Shown: positions 40,001 to 46,457 of the stretch, in pieces
Layout of the letters: each line of letters starts with the position of its first letter
How positions within the stretch are numbered: position 1 is the stretch's first letter
Assembly: GCA_015680685.1 (NCBI GenBank)
Contig: MNCI01017954.1
Coordinates: 186,958 to 250,957 of the forward strand
Reading direction: 5' to 3'
Length of the DNA: 64,000 bases
Source of the DNA: Gnetum montanum
Lineage: Eukaryota > Streptophyta > Gnetopsida > Gnetales > Gnetaceae
The notes under the pieces: model-generated
What the model was told of the DNA's origin: nothing
What the model saw: the letters and a program-made list of their open reading frames with translations, nothing else
Databases searched by the model: none
Translations under genes and position numbers: made by a program

Positions 40001-43000
40001 GTTGGAACTGAAGCCGGTGGTGGTGCTGATACCAGATCAATGGGCTTGGCTCATTGTGGGTGATTTCAATCAATGGCTGTACTCCTAGGAAAAATTGGGC
40101 ATAGACTACGCTTGCCCCTCGGGGGCCCATGATTTTCAGCACTCTTTGGCATCCTACTCGTTGGTTGACTTGGAGATTGAAAACTACCAATTTACGTGGA
40201 GCAACAGATGTAGGGGGGCCAAACAGGTCTTATCTAGGATTGATCAGGTTTGGATTAGCTTGGAGTTGCTACTGCAGCTGGATGTGCGGGTCATGAGGTA
40301 GGAGTTGGTCGCTTCGGACCATTGATTGCTCATTTGTTGTCTAGGGCTCCGGTGGAGATGATTGCCTCGATTGTTCCATTTTGAAGTGTCTTGGTTGCTC
40401 AAGCCTTGGCAGCGCCCCTTGGTTGAAGATGTTTGGGTGGGTTATCGACTGGGCTAGGGGGACCCTTGGAATTTTCTACGGGATTGCCTCCTGTGCCTGA
40501 AGTGGGCTATCTGATCCCTGGTGGTGTAAGATAAATTTTCGTTTTGGTCAGGACGTATGGACCTCAAGTCCAGGTTGGCCGAGATTCAGAGTTGACAGGT
40601 AGTGCGTAGCTTGGAATGCTGTCTTGCAAAAAATTGAGGGTTGGGTGGGCCATTGGGGTAATCATTTTCTCACTCAGAAAGGGTGGTTGGTGTTGGTGTC
40701 TAGGGTGCTCGCAGCGATGGTGCGTTTTGTGGCCGTTGTTGTTGCTCCCTTGTAGGTTGTGATCTAGACTATCAATTGGCTTATTCGGAATTTTGTGTGG
40801 TTAGGGGGTAGAGGGTGGAGTAAATTATATCTTGTTGGATGGGATCGGATTGCACACCCTTGGGATGCAGGGGGCTTGGGCATTTTCAAATTTGAAGATA
40901 AGCTAACAATGGGATAGCAACGATTGTTGTTATGGCTTACCCATCGGGGTGAAGGGACTACGCAGTGGATTCGTATCATGACAAGAAAGTATGATAGGTG
41001 GTGGATGGGGGTGCGTGACTCTAGGCCCTGGCAGACACTTTGCGCCCATGCATGGTGCATGCAGACATAGGGATGGATGGAACAAACACCGTGCCAGCTC
41101 ATGAAATCGGTGTACCCACCGATACACGGTTGGAGGTAGGTCTGGCAGGGGAAGCTACTAGAAAAATTCAAGGTTTTCCTCTAGCTCCTTGAGAGTAACA
41201 CCTTGCCAGTATGGGCGTCTTTAAGGCAACATGGCCTAAATGTTGATGCTAGATGCTCCCTATGCAATGGTGGGCCCAAGATTGTGTTGCACTTCGTGTA
41301 TCAGTGCCCTTACATGCATGACATGTGGTAGGCAATGGGATGCCTTGCCTCGATGTTGTTCACGGGAGACTCTAAAGCCACGTTGCTTTTATGGGTGGCA
41401 TGGAGGATACACAACAACAAAATCCTTTGGCAACAACGTGTGCCTACCCCTGTGCAAGTAGTTTTTCAAACAGAGAAAGCATGGGTAGAAATTGTGACAA
41501 CAATGGGGGTCATGTTGACATATGAACTAGCCTGCGTGGTGTTCCACGTGCATGCCAACCTCTGGGGTCTGGTTGAGTGGTGTGGTTGGGACAATACCCT
41601 CCCGCAGTTGCAGGGTGACCCAACCCTCCTTGATGATGCCTTTTTAACCAATTGGTTGGCTGATAGGATGGAATTTCAGGGCATGGAAATTACATTGATA
41701 GAGACAATGATTGTTGGTTACCTGGGGGACCAGGTGGATGGGGAGATTATTCTTCCTGCAGCTTGATGGTTACAAGATGCTAAGCTGTTCTTTGTTGGAC
41801 TGGTGCCACGTATGAAAAGTAGGCAAGTGCCCAAGTTTGCTTTGCCGTCGATTTGGGGATGGGTTGCTAAGCTGGTTGATCGATTTTTTGTTCAATTTGG
41901 CAATGGTTCCAAGCTTCAAGGCCATGCACTTTGCGTTCTTGAAATGCTTGAAATTTGGGCTCAAAGCCAACTTGCCTTGCTTTTTCCTGGTTGTTCTGCG
42001 ACAGTGGAAGAGAGGGTGCCACTTTGGGGTCATTTTGGCCCTTTGGCAAAGTGTGATGGTAGCGTAGTTGGCATTGGGTCTCTTGGGACCTTCTTAGTTG
42101 GGGGTTGCTTTGAGGCCAACGGTGGTCTATACTAGAATGTGGGTTGCACATCGAGAGACGGTTGCTTTGGCTCCAATGGCTGTGGTAGGTGCGCTTTTGC
42201 CCAAGGAGGGTTCTAGTCGAGATGTGCTGCTTGCTGCTGAGCTTGACAGGGTTGCGAAGGAGGTGACAATGGAGGCTCGGGCTGAAGAGCAATGGGCCTG
42301 GGAGGCCTAGTAGGAGGAGGCTCTCTAGCAGGTGCAGGCTGACATGAGGCCCGGTTTCATGAGTGTGAGCAGGAGCTGCTTAGGCAGCAAGTTTTTTTGG
42401 CAGAGGGCTCTCAGGCTCGGTTGGTGGATGAGCTCTGTGACTAGGTTCGGGCAGAGCTATAGTAGGAAACAATAACTTGGAGGGAAAGGGAGCAGACAAA
42501 GCGTGCGCAACATGCTCGGGAATAGGAAGAGGAGATGTAGAGACAACGACAGTTGGATAGGGTGCACGAACAGAGCATGCGGCAGTGGCTTGGGGAAGGC
42601 TGATGCCTTTATGTCGTGCTAGGAATACATTGTGAGTGTTTGTGGCTGGCCCTAAGGTGGCACATTTGCCGTACTTCTACACATTTCCATTCGGTTGGTG
42701 GGGGGTTGGCTGGGGAACACCTTCGTTGTGGGATTGCTCTACAAGAGTTCTAGTAGGCTGTTGGTTTTGTGAGCTTTGAGCTGCATTGTAACATGCTGGA
42801 AATCTTGTGGCTACAGTGGGAGTGTCACGCCTTGCCCAAACAACCATAATGGCTTCAGTGTTGCTCAGGCTTGCGTTTGCGTTTTGGTTTGTTTCCCTTG
42901 GGTGTGGGTGGGGTTGGTTAGTTTTTCCTATTTAGGCTGGGTTGGCCGTTGTTTGTGCATGGTGTGTGTCCCACCTGTTGGGGCGTGGGGGAGTGCATTT

Positions 43001-46000
43001 TGGTGTGGTCCCTTGGCAGCCGGGGTTTGTCAGGACCTGTCTGGATTGGGTCCAAGGTGGCCCCAGGGTTGTGGGGGTTGTTGGCATGGTGCCATGGTGG
43101 TGCCGTTTCCCTCTCTCTAAGGGTGGGTCTGTTTGGCCATTAACTCATGGCCTTGGATTGTACATTTTTCTTTTCAGTAATTTAATCCTGAACATTCTCT
43201 CAAAAAAGATTGCATAGTTGAAGTAGTCAAGGCTGTGCAGATTGCAACTTTTCTCCCATTTTTATGAAATTGAGTAAATTGCAACAATATTCCTGAAGGC
43301 AAATTCGATTGCTTCTTCTTGGTCATTTGATCTGAATTTGAACAAGATTCTCTTCATTGTGTATTCAGTTATTCTACTCCCGACTTTAATTTTTATTAAA
43401 TAGTTTTTGATGATGTTCTCAGATTGTTTTGACAAATGTTGAACTATTAATTATCACCTGTATGAAGGCAACGATTTGTGATATTGATATTTATTGATTA
43501 CGGTAATACTCATGGACATGAAATAATACACAGATCTTTTGAGAACCTGAATTAATGTTAACTTAATTCTTCAATTGTTAAATTGTTTAAGGATTCACAC
43601 CTATTCTTATCCTGATCCAGGTATTCTATTTATTTACTCATTTTTATTTTTATTTTTTAGAAAATGTCGGGGATTATATTACAGCAAAAATTTCTACAAA
43701 CAGGGCAGGAAACCCCTCCAGAAGGCTATTTATTTATATACTTTTAGTTGTGTATGATTCTCATAATTTGTCCGAGAACACCAGTTTAGATGTCATATAG
43801 CTGTGTAAACAAATTTATGTTTTAGTCCTTGATTATTATTTATTTATATAAATGCTTTTATGTCTCTGAAGATATAAATTGCAGTGCATTGGAATATGAT
43901 TGGTTTTCATTGTATAACAATTGAAGGCCATTAATATGAACGCCTGTTATTTATTATTCTTTTGTTCCGTTTTTCAAGGGAACTCAAACACAAGAGAAGA
44001 ATGAGCTTCTTTTCAAAAAATTTGGCATTAATTATAATACACTTCCTGCCATTCATCGTAAAGGTTCTTGCATATTTAGAAAAGAGGTTTGTCTTCTATT
44101 TTCAAACTAATATTTTGATTTATATGCTATCTTGTTGTTTAGAATAATATGGAGTTGCGAAAAGCCTTCTCTCTAATTTATGCATTGTTTGTCAAATTTA
44201 ATAAATGGCTAGGTCAAAGAGGTTGTCAAATGCAATGGTTCTGGTGATCCTATTGTGAGGCGGCGCAAGAAAATTGTAGAGCAATATATTGATATTATTT
44301 CAAACAAATTTTGGGACGAAAATCCTTATATTTTGTCCGATGAGTGAGTATGCCATATAATTAAATTGTTTCATGGTTTTAAATATATAAAATTGGCTAG
44401 TTAGATCTTATGAAGAAGGATAGAGAAGACTTTTATTTTTAGCATTGTTTGTTATCTGATATGTATACATATGAAGGACTGATTTTAATTAACATGGCAT
44501 TAGCATGAGAATTATCGTTTATTAAAATTAATGTAATTTATTACTTATAAAGATCATTGTTCTCTTAGGTTAGGCTGATTTGACAATAAGTTTTTTGGCC
44601 AGCTGTCTACAAGATGCCCAGGAAATGTATACTTTTACTATGCCACCAGATGGCGTGCATCTCAGTATAACCACTAGAATCAAACCTGTGGCTTGCATGA
44701 TCCCAAGTCACATTCTCTTAATCAATTGAAACATCCCCCTATAGACTGATTTATTTCTTGTATGAAATCCAAATTCCTTAGAGAAAACTGTTACATTCCA
44801 CATGGCTAAAAAGTTGGAAGTGCAGCACTTATTACACACATGATTTTGGAATGAGTAGGAGCACATGTGCTGCGCTAATATTTTCAACATTCCAAATAGA
44901 ATTTACATTTGGGCTACTAACTCAAAACTAAATAAAACCACCTGATTTTATGTTTGCATTATGTATGATAAGATGCTTGTAGTGTGTTTCACTAGTACGG
45001 TGTGCATCTGGCGTTCCCACGTCTTGGATACACTTCCCATAACATAGGGGGGTGGTAAGTTCTACAGCGAGTGCAAACTTTCTACTGTTAGATGCTCCTT
45101 TGTAACATAATAAAATTGAAGTTCTGAATCTCAGTTCAGGGATTACTACTGTAGCTAACACGTGGTATTATAGTAAAGGCACTCAAAAGAAAGCTTTGCA
45201 AAGCCGGTTGCTTGCTACAAGAATTCCACTGCCAATCTTTGGCATTTACAGGCTCCTTGCAGCGTCACGTGATACAGGCAGGTAACCATGAACAATCAGT
45301 GCACATCAGAAGGGTCTAACATAGTTGCACAAGAAAAGTGAGTGCACAGCTGCACAGCATATGGGTAGAGGAAGTGCATAGCTACAACACATTTGGTAGG
45401 CTCTGCTAAGAAAGAAATTAAAATAAAAAATTTCATTTCAACTCACTCTATTGATCTTGCCAGTCTCCTCTTTTTCATCAGTTCCCAGCTCATGAACGAA
45501 ATTTTCTGTTCCCTTTGACCTATGCAACACTGCTCTGAAGGTTTTTTTTTTCTCTATTTTGTGAAAATATGAAAAGTTCAAATGTTTGCCAAGGAGACCT
45601 TCATTTGGGGCAAAAGAACAATTTCAACTTTTCGGATGATAATTACCATCTATGGAAAGAATAAGCACTTGAAATTTGAGGATGAAAGTTCAGCCTTTGA
45701 TGACTAGGAAGATTAATTCCTGCTTAGAGAAAAGCCCCAATGGCAGCAAGAATAACTCGGAACGTATCGGCGTAATGCTAAGTTCAGAGATGCCTGAGGG
45801 GTTTCTGGGCTTGTATAATAAAGCTTGAAAGACATGCATATGAAATGTATATTTGAGGAATATGAAATTATCGAAAACTTATATTGATAAATACTTTAGA
45901 CTGCAAAACGTAATGTTTATAAAGAAAAAACGTTTTTGGTTACCCTTAAAAGGATTAATTTCGTAAGTCATTGCCACATCCAACTAAAAAAGCTATCCAT

Positions 46001-46457
46001 CAAAGAATTTTCCAGAGTCTATCTTAACAGTATATTTTGTTACAAGTTTATGTAAATCGTGGCCATTTTCATTTGACAGATATTTGTTTCCAATTTCTGT
46101 ATTTTTTACTACAGAACCAGGTGCAACCTAAACCAAAAGAAAGTTTCTCTGCCGCAGCTGACCCAGCCAAAGAGTGCACCCCTGCTTCAAGCTTCATCTG
46201 GTCAGCCCCAAACCCTTTCATCATTTACCACTACTGAATCAGACCATCAACGTTCTCAGGAACATGATGAAGGTGCTATAAATTCAATCTCGGATGTTGA
46301 CACCAGCTCAGGGAAGGAACAGAAGAAAGCGTATCGGCTTCAAACTTCCTCTGTTCAGCCCCAAGCCGTTTCAGCATTTGACAGAACTGAGTCAAACTGT
46401 GAACTTGCTCAGGAACAGGGCACAGTGCAGAAGCATGATACAGGTTTTCTAGATTGA
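906..46457 (+). CDS. THG1: tRNA-His guanylyltransferase (Thg1 family), 8 coding exons over 45.5 kb
   Basis: Thg1 adds the extra G(-1) to the 5' end of tRNA-His in a 3'-5' polymerase reaction, marking the tRNA for histidyl-tRNA synthetase. Exons are 906-1009, 30384-30515, 35985-36029, 36148-36317, 36417-36502, 43979-44086, 44213-44343 and 46115-46457. All introns are GT-AG and the phases join without a break, giving about 372 residues. Visible motifs are [10 protein letters not shown] at the N-terminus, RIDG with the metal-binding Asp at 29, SDEY with Asp76 and Glu77, Lys95, and [12 protein letters not shown] with His152. These match the positions known for human Thg1, which supports the start at 906. 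The catalytic domain ends near residue 259. A 113-residue Ser/Gln/Glu-rich tail follows. Arabidopsis THG1 proteins carry two tandem Thg1 domains (from memory); only one is seen here. The gene looks intact. Expression is not shown. Confidence 0.93.
1010..4290. other. THG1 intron 1, proximal part, unassigned
   Basis: AT-rich intron with no recognisable element. One protein-like open stretch lies on the minus strand at 1653-1907 (84 residues, no stops, no family recognised). It might be a captured fragment, but chance cannot be excluded. Confidence 0.4.
4295..4408 (+). repeat. Dispersed repeat, copy 1
   Basis: A stretch beginning GTCAAACCTCCAAAGGGTA matches 29834-29951 over about 115 bases with scattered substitutions. 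The match includes the shared core TTAATTACATAGTTTACATG. The family is unknown. Confidence 0.65.
5692..5779. repeat. 13-bp minisatellite, about 6-7 units
   Basis: Tandem units of CAGCGTACACGCC with single changes (CAGCGTTCACGCC, CCACGTACACGCC). The array sits inside LINE A between the reverse transcriptase and coiled-coil parts. An ambiguous base at 5658 lies just before it and another at 5850 after it. Confidence 0.85.
6240..8643 (-). pseudogene. LINE A ORF2 remnant: endonuclease and reverse transcriptase
   Basis: Starts at ATG 8643 with [16 protein letters not shown], the usual beginning of an L1 apurinic endonuclease domain. LxETK follows with TAG in place of the expected CAG. A second endonuclease stretch (8038-8220) has MWSDRQKG and RIDRVW. 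Reverse transcriptase blocks are at 7065-7460 ([33 protein letters not shown]) and 6588-6833 ([13 protein letters not shown], and the catalytic box YADDT). Several frameshifts and stops make it inactive. Confidence 0.85.
8790..9970 (-). pseudogene. LINE A ORF1 remnant (DUF4283-like with CCHC knuckle)
   Basis: Plant L1 ORF1 proteins are nucleic-acid-binding chaperones with a DUF4283 domain and zinc knuckle. Here a frame with stops contains the weakly conserved fold strand FARFYV followed by a CCHC knuckle, [14 protein letters not shown], near 9.15 kb. Downstream is a Gly/Pro-rich stretch ending near 8.79 kb. Frames are broken and no intact protein can be read. Confidence 0.6.
10085..10680 (-). 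pseudogene. Gypsy 1 integrase C-terminus and chromodomain
   Basis: The piece at 10378-10644 has the integrase tail pattern [15 protein letters not shown], then [17 protein letters not shown] (GPF-like module). Downstream, TTLKIKREF and [18 protein letters not shown] are recognisable as a decayed chromodomain. Confidence 0.75.
11556..11775 (-). pseudogene. Gypsy 1 RNase H, distal half
   Basis: Resumes after the SINE insertion with ALKVWRHYL and [14 protein letters not shown], then RQHRWVELL, all typical of Ty3/Gypsy RNase H. A perfect 26-bp tandem duplication at 11549-11600 overlaps its downstream end. Confidence 0.85.
11790..11926 (-). mobile_element. tRNA-derived SINE copy 1 inside Gypsy 1 RNase H
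   Basis: A 137-bp insertion flanked by 15-bp repeats (11775-11789 and 11927-11941, one mismatch). It splits the RNase H reading frame exactly at IVHA / IVPALKVW. On the minus strand it has a pol III B-box-like GGGTTCAAGCC and matches 38884-39051. Its 3' end is a run of T, unlike the A tail of the other copy. It is shorter at the 5' end. Confidence 0.75.
11942..12879 (-). pseudogene. Gypsy 1 reverse transcriptase and start of RNase H
   Basis: Contains [42 protein letters not shown] and the catalytic YxDD-type box as [12 protein letters not shown]. RNase H begins with NYSTHDFQ. The frame is broken near 12.5 kb, so two open pieces overlap (12487-12879 and 11822-12526). Confidence 0.88.
13241..14260. 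other. Intron 1 segment with an unassigned coding remnant
   Basis: On the minus strand around 13.76-13.52 kb a frame reads [15 protein letters not shown], then [16 protein letters not shown]. This is protein-like but I cannot assign it; a retroelement origin is likely. The rest holds no recognisable feature. Confidence 0.4.
14410..15002 (-). pseudogene. BRH1-like RING-H2 E3 ligase pseudogene
   Basis: Begins [20 protein letters not shown], the membrane-anchoring start of the BRH1 family (brassinosteroid-responsive RING-H2). A RING-H2 region near the middle reads [14 protein letters not shown]. Three defects are visible. The start and the RING lie in different frames, so a frameshift falls near 14.87 kb. 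The second zinc-binding Cys is Tyr (CAVYL for CAVCL). The Cys after the WL spacer is also Tyr (TYLLCR for TCPLCR). Zinc binding should be lost. An A-rich run on the minus strand near 14.26 kb could be the tail of a processed copy, but no target duplication was found. Confidence 0.72.
15003..15380 (-). other. Sequence 5' of the RING-H2 pseudogene
   Basis: An open stretch at 15050-15376 on the minus strand encodes hydrophobic residues but matches no family I know. It may be the former 5' UTR of the pseudogene. Confidence 0.3.
15780..16307 (-). pseudogene. LINE B ORF2 C-terminal extra domain
   Basis: A 141-residue open piece after zf-[48 protein letters not shown] on the other strand has a related stretch (about 41.5-42.1 kb: [30 protein letters not shown]). 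The domain is therefore inherited within the family and not a chance frame. The pattern FY.N..F.G..I..T...LG faintly recalls a plant transposon-associated domain. This is inference only. Confidence 0.55.
16326..16884 (-). pseudogene. LINE B ORF2 zinc-binding domain (zf-RVT)
   Basis: Reads [30 protein letters not shown], a [13 protein letters not shown] motif and a final AVW. This is the zf-RVT zinc-binding module found after plant LINE reverse transcriptases. One Cys of the canonical CPxC is Tyr. Confidence 0.85.
17058..18200 (-). pseudogene. LINE B ORF2 reverse transcriptase domain
   Basis: Blocks at 17784-17987 ([20 protein letters not shown], then LKPINVCN) and 17058-17513 ([20 protein letters not shown], and the catalytic YVDDT). 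The stretch 18261-18710 upstream is the linker between endonuclease and RT ([20 protein letters not shown]). Frameshifts separate the blocks. Confidence 0.88.
18700..19431 (-). pseudogene. LINE B ORF2 endonuclease domain
   Basis: Starts [20 protein letters not shown], the L1 endonuclease opening, followed by CDVLCL-stop-ETKL. The stop is TAG where LQETK is expected. An in-frame 78-bp tandem duplication (19166-19321) repeats the [13 protein letters not shown] segment. Later sequence contains DFN- and SDH-like motifs in broken frames. Confidence 0.8.
19166..19321. repeat. 78-bp tandem duplication in LINE B endonuclease
   Basis: Two adjacent 78-bp units (19166-19243 and 19244-19321) differ at one base seen (CTTCGAC / CTTTGAC). 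The length is a multiple of three, so 26 codons are repeated in frame. Confidence 0.93.
19480..20871 (-). pseudogene. LINE B ORF1 (DUF4283 plus zinc knuckle)
   Basis: After the start, a polar N-terminus leads into a DUF4283-like core: [14 protein letters not shown], then YVHFCV. A zinc knuckle follows, CMICGKGHR (last Cys lost), near 20.05 kb. In the LINE this protein binds RNA and helps form the particle. Several TAG stops break the frame. Confidence 0.75.
20890..21830. other. Intron 1 segment, AT-rich, unassigned
   Basis: No coding sequence recognised. A short ATT microsatellite is at 21111-21131. This may include LTR or flanking sequence of the Gypsy 2 remnant that follows, but no matching LTR was found. 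Confidence 0.4.
21916..22756 (-). pseudogene. Gypsy 2 integrase
   Basis: Zinc-binding end ([12 protein letters not shown]), catalytic-core start ([20 protein letters not shown]), then after a break the core end and C-terminal domain ([30 protein letters not shown]). Not intact. Confidence 0.85.
23589..24259 (-). pseudogene. Gypsy 2 reverse transcriptase
   Basis: Two open pieces (23985-24233 and 23589-23978) give [69 protein letters not shown] and [11 protein letters not shown]. The set is clear for Ty3/Gypsy. The lineage differs from Gypsy 1 (MDDILVYS type). Confidence 0.92.
24260..25149 (+). mobile_element. LINE 3' fragment (LINE F) within Gypsy 2
   Basis: Plus-strand coiled-coil coding sequence ([38 protein letters not shown]) with TAG at several Gln or Glu positions. 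A 3' UTR follows, with TTAATACAA and an A8 tail ending at 25149. It resembles the 3' portions of LINEs A, D and E. No matching target duplication was seen, so the junctions may be rearranged. Confidence 0.65.
25290..26170 (-). pseudogene. Gypsy gag remnant
   Basis: Minus strand: VKFDHYNG, then WLDTM-like [12 protein letters not shown] and [12 protein letters not shown], the pattern of a retrotransposon gag capsid. A knuckle-like CFNCGEEN with its distal Cys displaced lies near 25.37 kb. Multiple stops. It could be the gag of Gypsy 2 or of a different element, because the junction with pol is occupied by a LINE fragment. Confidence 0.7.
26171..27535. other. Intron 1 segment, unassigned
   Basis: No firm feature. 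Around 27.13-27.48 kb is a G/T-rich degenerate simple-sequence stretch (repeated GTTGTG and GTAGTG words). It contains an open frame on the minus strand that is Cys/His-rich by composition only. Confidence 0.4.
27536..29840. repeat. 2.3-kb inverted repeat with tRNA-like ends
   Basis: Left arm about 27536-28722 and right arm about 28823-29840 are inverted copies with small indels, around a 100-bp centre. Matched pairs include GAGTTGGGC(T/A)TTGTAACTT near both ends, ATTAATTAATT tracts, the GGATGAGCTAC segment (about 28.1 and 29.4 kb) and CTATCAAGTTTCTT (28.71 and 28.83 kb). The outer ends read as a tRNA-like module with a UGU anticodon-loop-like GCTTTGTAAC and a B box GAGTTCAACTT. The left arm also has a 180-bp direct duplication (27623 and 27803). 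It lies in THG1 intron 1 and would fold into a long hairpin if transcribed. Confidence 0.85.
29834..29951 (+). repeat. Dispersed repeat, copy 2
   Basis: Matches 4295-4408. It starts at GTCAAAC, which is also the last seven bases of the right arm of the inverted repeat. Confidence 0.65.
29952..30383. other. Distal end of THG1 intron 1
   Basis: AT-rich intron with no repeat recognised, leading to the pyrimidine-poor but functional-looking acceptor ATATTGGCAG before exon 2. Confidence 0.5.
30384..30515 (+). CDS. THG1: THG1 exon 2 (residues 35-79)
   Basis: Acceptor is ...GGCAG. Encodes [12 protein letters not shown] and ends at AYGMSDEY, which contains the Asp76/Glu77 metal ligands. The donor GTATTC follows and the phase matches exon 3 (ag|t, Ser79). 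Confidence 0.93.
30516..34530. other. THG1 intron 2, first part
   Basis: Mostly unassigned AT-rich intron. A short frame on the plus strand near 31.8-32.07 kb ends NLIINKTQG, reminiscent of a helicase motif, but this alone is too little to call a Helitron. An open stretch at 33046-33378 has no recognised family. Minus-strand tRNA-like sequence near 34.33-34.44 kb (B-box-like GGTTTTGTCCC) may be another SINE. Confidence 0.4.
32300..32510. repeat. 88-89-bp tandem repeat, about 2.4 units
   Basis: Units begin GCTTTTCTGGTGCTTGG at 32300, 32389 and 32477 and share GGCTGCGAATCCTCAACA and ATGGACTCAGTGGGCTGC. Units are highly similar. The third is cut short. Confidence 0.88.
34540..35020 (+). pseudogene. 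LINE ORF2 fragment (reverse transcriptase N-part)
   Basis: Plus-strand, broken frames: [29 protein letters not shown] and [17 protein letters not shown], ending at VRLCNVLL. These match the LINE RT order (GDRNTKFF, KAPGxDG, TxIVLIPK, RPISLCN). The similarity stops abruptly at about 35.02 kb, where unrelated sequence begins TGTTAG. This may be an insertion point. Confidence 0.72.
35021..35984. other. Intron 2, distal part; possible LTR remnant
   Basis: The sequence starting TGTTAG at 35019 has a TATA-like AGTATAAAAAAGG at about 35283. This could be a solo LTR inserted into the LINE fragment. No matching end or target duplication was found, so it is left unassigned. Confidence 0.3.
35985..36029 (+). 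CDS. THG1: THG1 exon 3 (residues 79-94), 45-bp micro-exon
   Basis: Encodes [14 protein letters not shown] between acceptor ...GCTACAG and donor GTTTGT. Only 45 bp, but frame and motif (VFK..FxxRRAS) match the Thg1 family. Confidence 0.9.
36148..36317 (+). CDS. THG1: THG1 exon 4 (residues 94-151)
   Basis: Acceptor is ...TTGGCAG. Encodes the palm-domain stretch including [14 protein letters not shown] and DYLAWRQVD. It ends one base into Cys151; the donor is GTGAGT. Confidence 0.93.
36417..36502 (+). CDS. THG1: THG1 exon 5 (residues 151-179)
   Basis: Begins by completing Cys151 and encodes the family signature [15 protein letters not shown], then [10 protein letters not shown]. The donor GTATTA is in phase 0. 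Confidence 0.93.
36503..37380. other. THG1 intron 5, first part
   Basis: No recognisable feature except short direct repeats of ATAACTCTTGATACA (about 36.90-36.98 kb). Confidence 0.4.
37390..38570 (-). pseudogene. LINE C fragment: ORF2 endonuclease start
   Basis: Minus strand at about 38.26 kb reads [15 protein letters not shown], the L1 endonuclease opening. The following sequence to 37.4 kb stays LINE-like but is full of stops. Sequence upstream (38.26-38.57 kb) could be the end of ORF1. The element is truncated on both sides. Confidence 0.6.
38884..39051 (-). mobile_element. tRNA-derived SINE copy 2 with perfect TSD
   Basis: A 168-bp insertion flanked by a perfect 13-bp direct repeat AGTCATAAATCTA (38871-38883 and 39052-39064). 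On the minus strand it starts GGGACTATC, has an A-box-like TATGGTAAGG and a B-box GGGTTCAAGTC, and ends in an A8 tail. It matches 11790-11926. It lies in THG1 intron 5, antisense to the gene. Confidence 0.85.
39065..39897. other. Intron 5 segment, unassigned
   Basis: AT-rich and without a recognisable element. It ends at the target site of LINE D. Confidence 0.5.
39914..43206 (+). mobile_element. LINE D, 5'-truncated, with 14-16-bp TSD
   Basis: Flanked by a direct repeat GATTGCATAGTTGA (39900-39913 and 43208-43221; two more A shared with the tail). Plus strand, same sense as THG1. Order: endonuclease C-part, a remnant of the RT end, zf-RVT, extra domain, coiled coil, 3' UTR, and a short A tail after CATTCTCTC. 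The core RT with its catalytic DD box is missing, so the copy carries an internal deletion besides its 5' truncation. TAG codons replace many CAG. Confidence 0.92.
39950..42610 (+). pseudogene. LINE D ORF2 remnant
   Basis: Endonuclease motifs are [20 protein letters not shown] and SDH (to about 40.33 kb). After a gap come the RT end ([31 protein letters not shown]) and zf-RVT ([18 protein letters not shown], near 41.27 kb). The extra domain ([37 protein letters not shown], to about 42.1 kb) follows. A coiled coil (42.2-42.6 kb) reads [20 protein letters not shown] and continues with stops. In an active LINE this single protein would nick DNA and copy the RNA. Confidence 0.85.
43222..43978. 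other. Intron 5, distal part
   Basis: AT-rich intron with no recognisable element. Ends in the pyrimidine-rich acceptor before exon 6. Confidence 0.5.
43979..44086 (+). CDS. THG1: THG1 exon 6 (residues 180-215)
   Basis: Encodes [20 protein letters not shown] and then a [15 protein letters not shown] stretch. Other frames of the same DNA are also open for a short distance and should not be used. The acceptor is ...TTTTTCAAG and the donor is GTTTGT, both in phase 0. Confidence 0.92.
44213..44343 (+). CDS. THG1: THG1 exon 7 (residues 216-258)
   Basis: Encodes [20 protein letters not shown] and the end of the catalytic domain, [16 protein letters not shown], matching the FW..xPxIL ending of Thg1 proteins. 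The donor GTGAGT leaves two bases of Glu259. Confidence 0.92.
44344..46114. other. THG1 intron 7
   Basis: 1.77 kb. Near 44.60-44.73 kb the minus strand has a tRNA-like module (B-box-like GGTTTGATTCT), possibly a further SINE. Nothing else is recognised. Confidence 0.4.
46115..46457 (+). CDS. THG1: THG1 exon 8 (residues 259-372), duplicated tail
   Basis: Acceptor is ...TTACTACAG. The frame joins exon 7 and runs to TGA at 46455-46457. It encodes a polar Ser/Gln/Glu-rich tail with no recognised domain. Two related segments, [14 protein letters not shown] and [14 protein letters not shown], lie about 51 residues apart and show an internal tandem duplication. The start of the tail depends on the inferred splice site. 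Confidence 0.75.
46185..46455 (+). repeat. Tandem duplication in THG1 last exon
   Basis: GCTTCAA(G/A)CTTC at 46184 recurs at 46337 (153 bp apart), followed in both by TCAGCCCCAA and later by GCTCAGGAAC or TCTCAGGAAC. The second unit carries indels, and its copy of the frame ends in the TGA stop. Confidence 0.85.

Noticed and set aside
43962-44147. 61-residue frame overlapping THG1 exon 6
   Set aside because: It is another frame of the exon. The Thg1-matching frame is [11 protein letters not shown].
46037-46237. 66-residue frame overlapping THG1 exon 8
   Set aside because: It is out of phase with exon 7. The frame in phase reads TRCNLNQKK and runs on to 46457.
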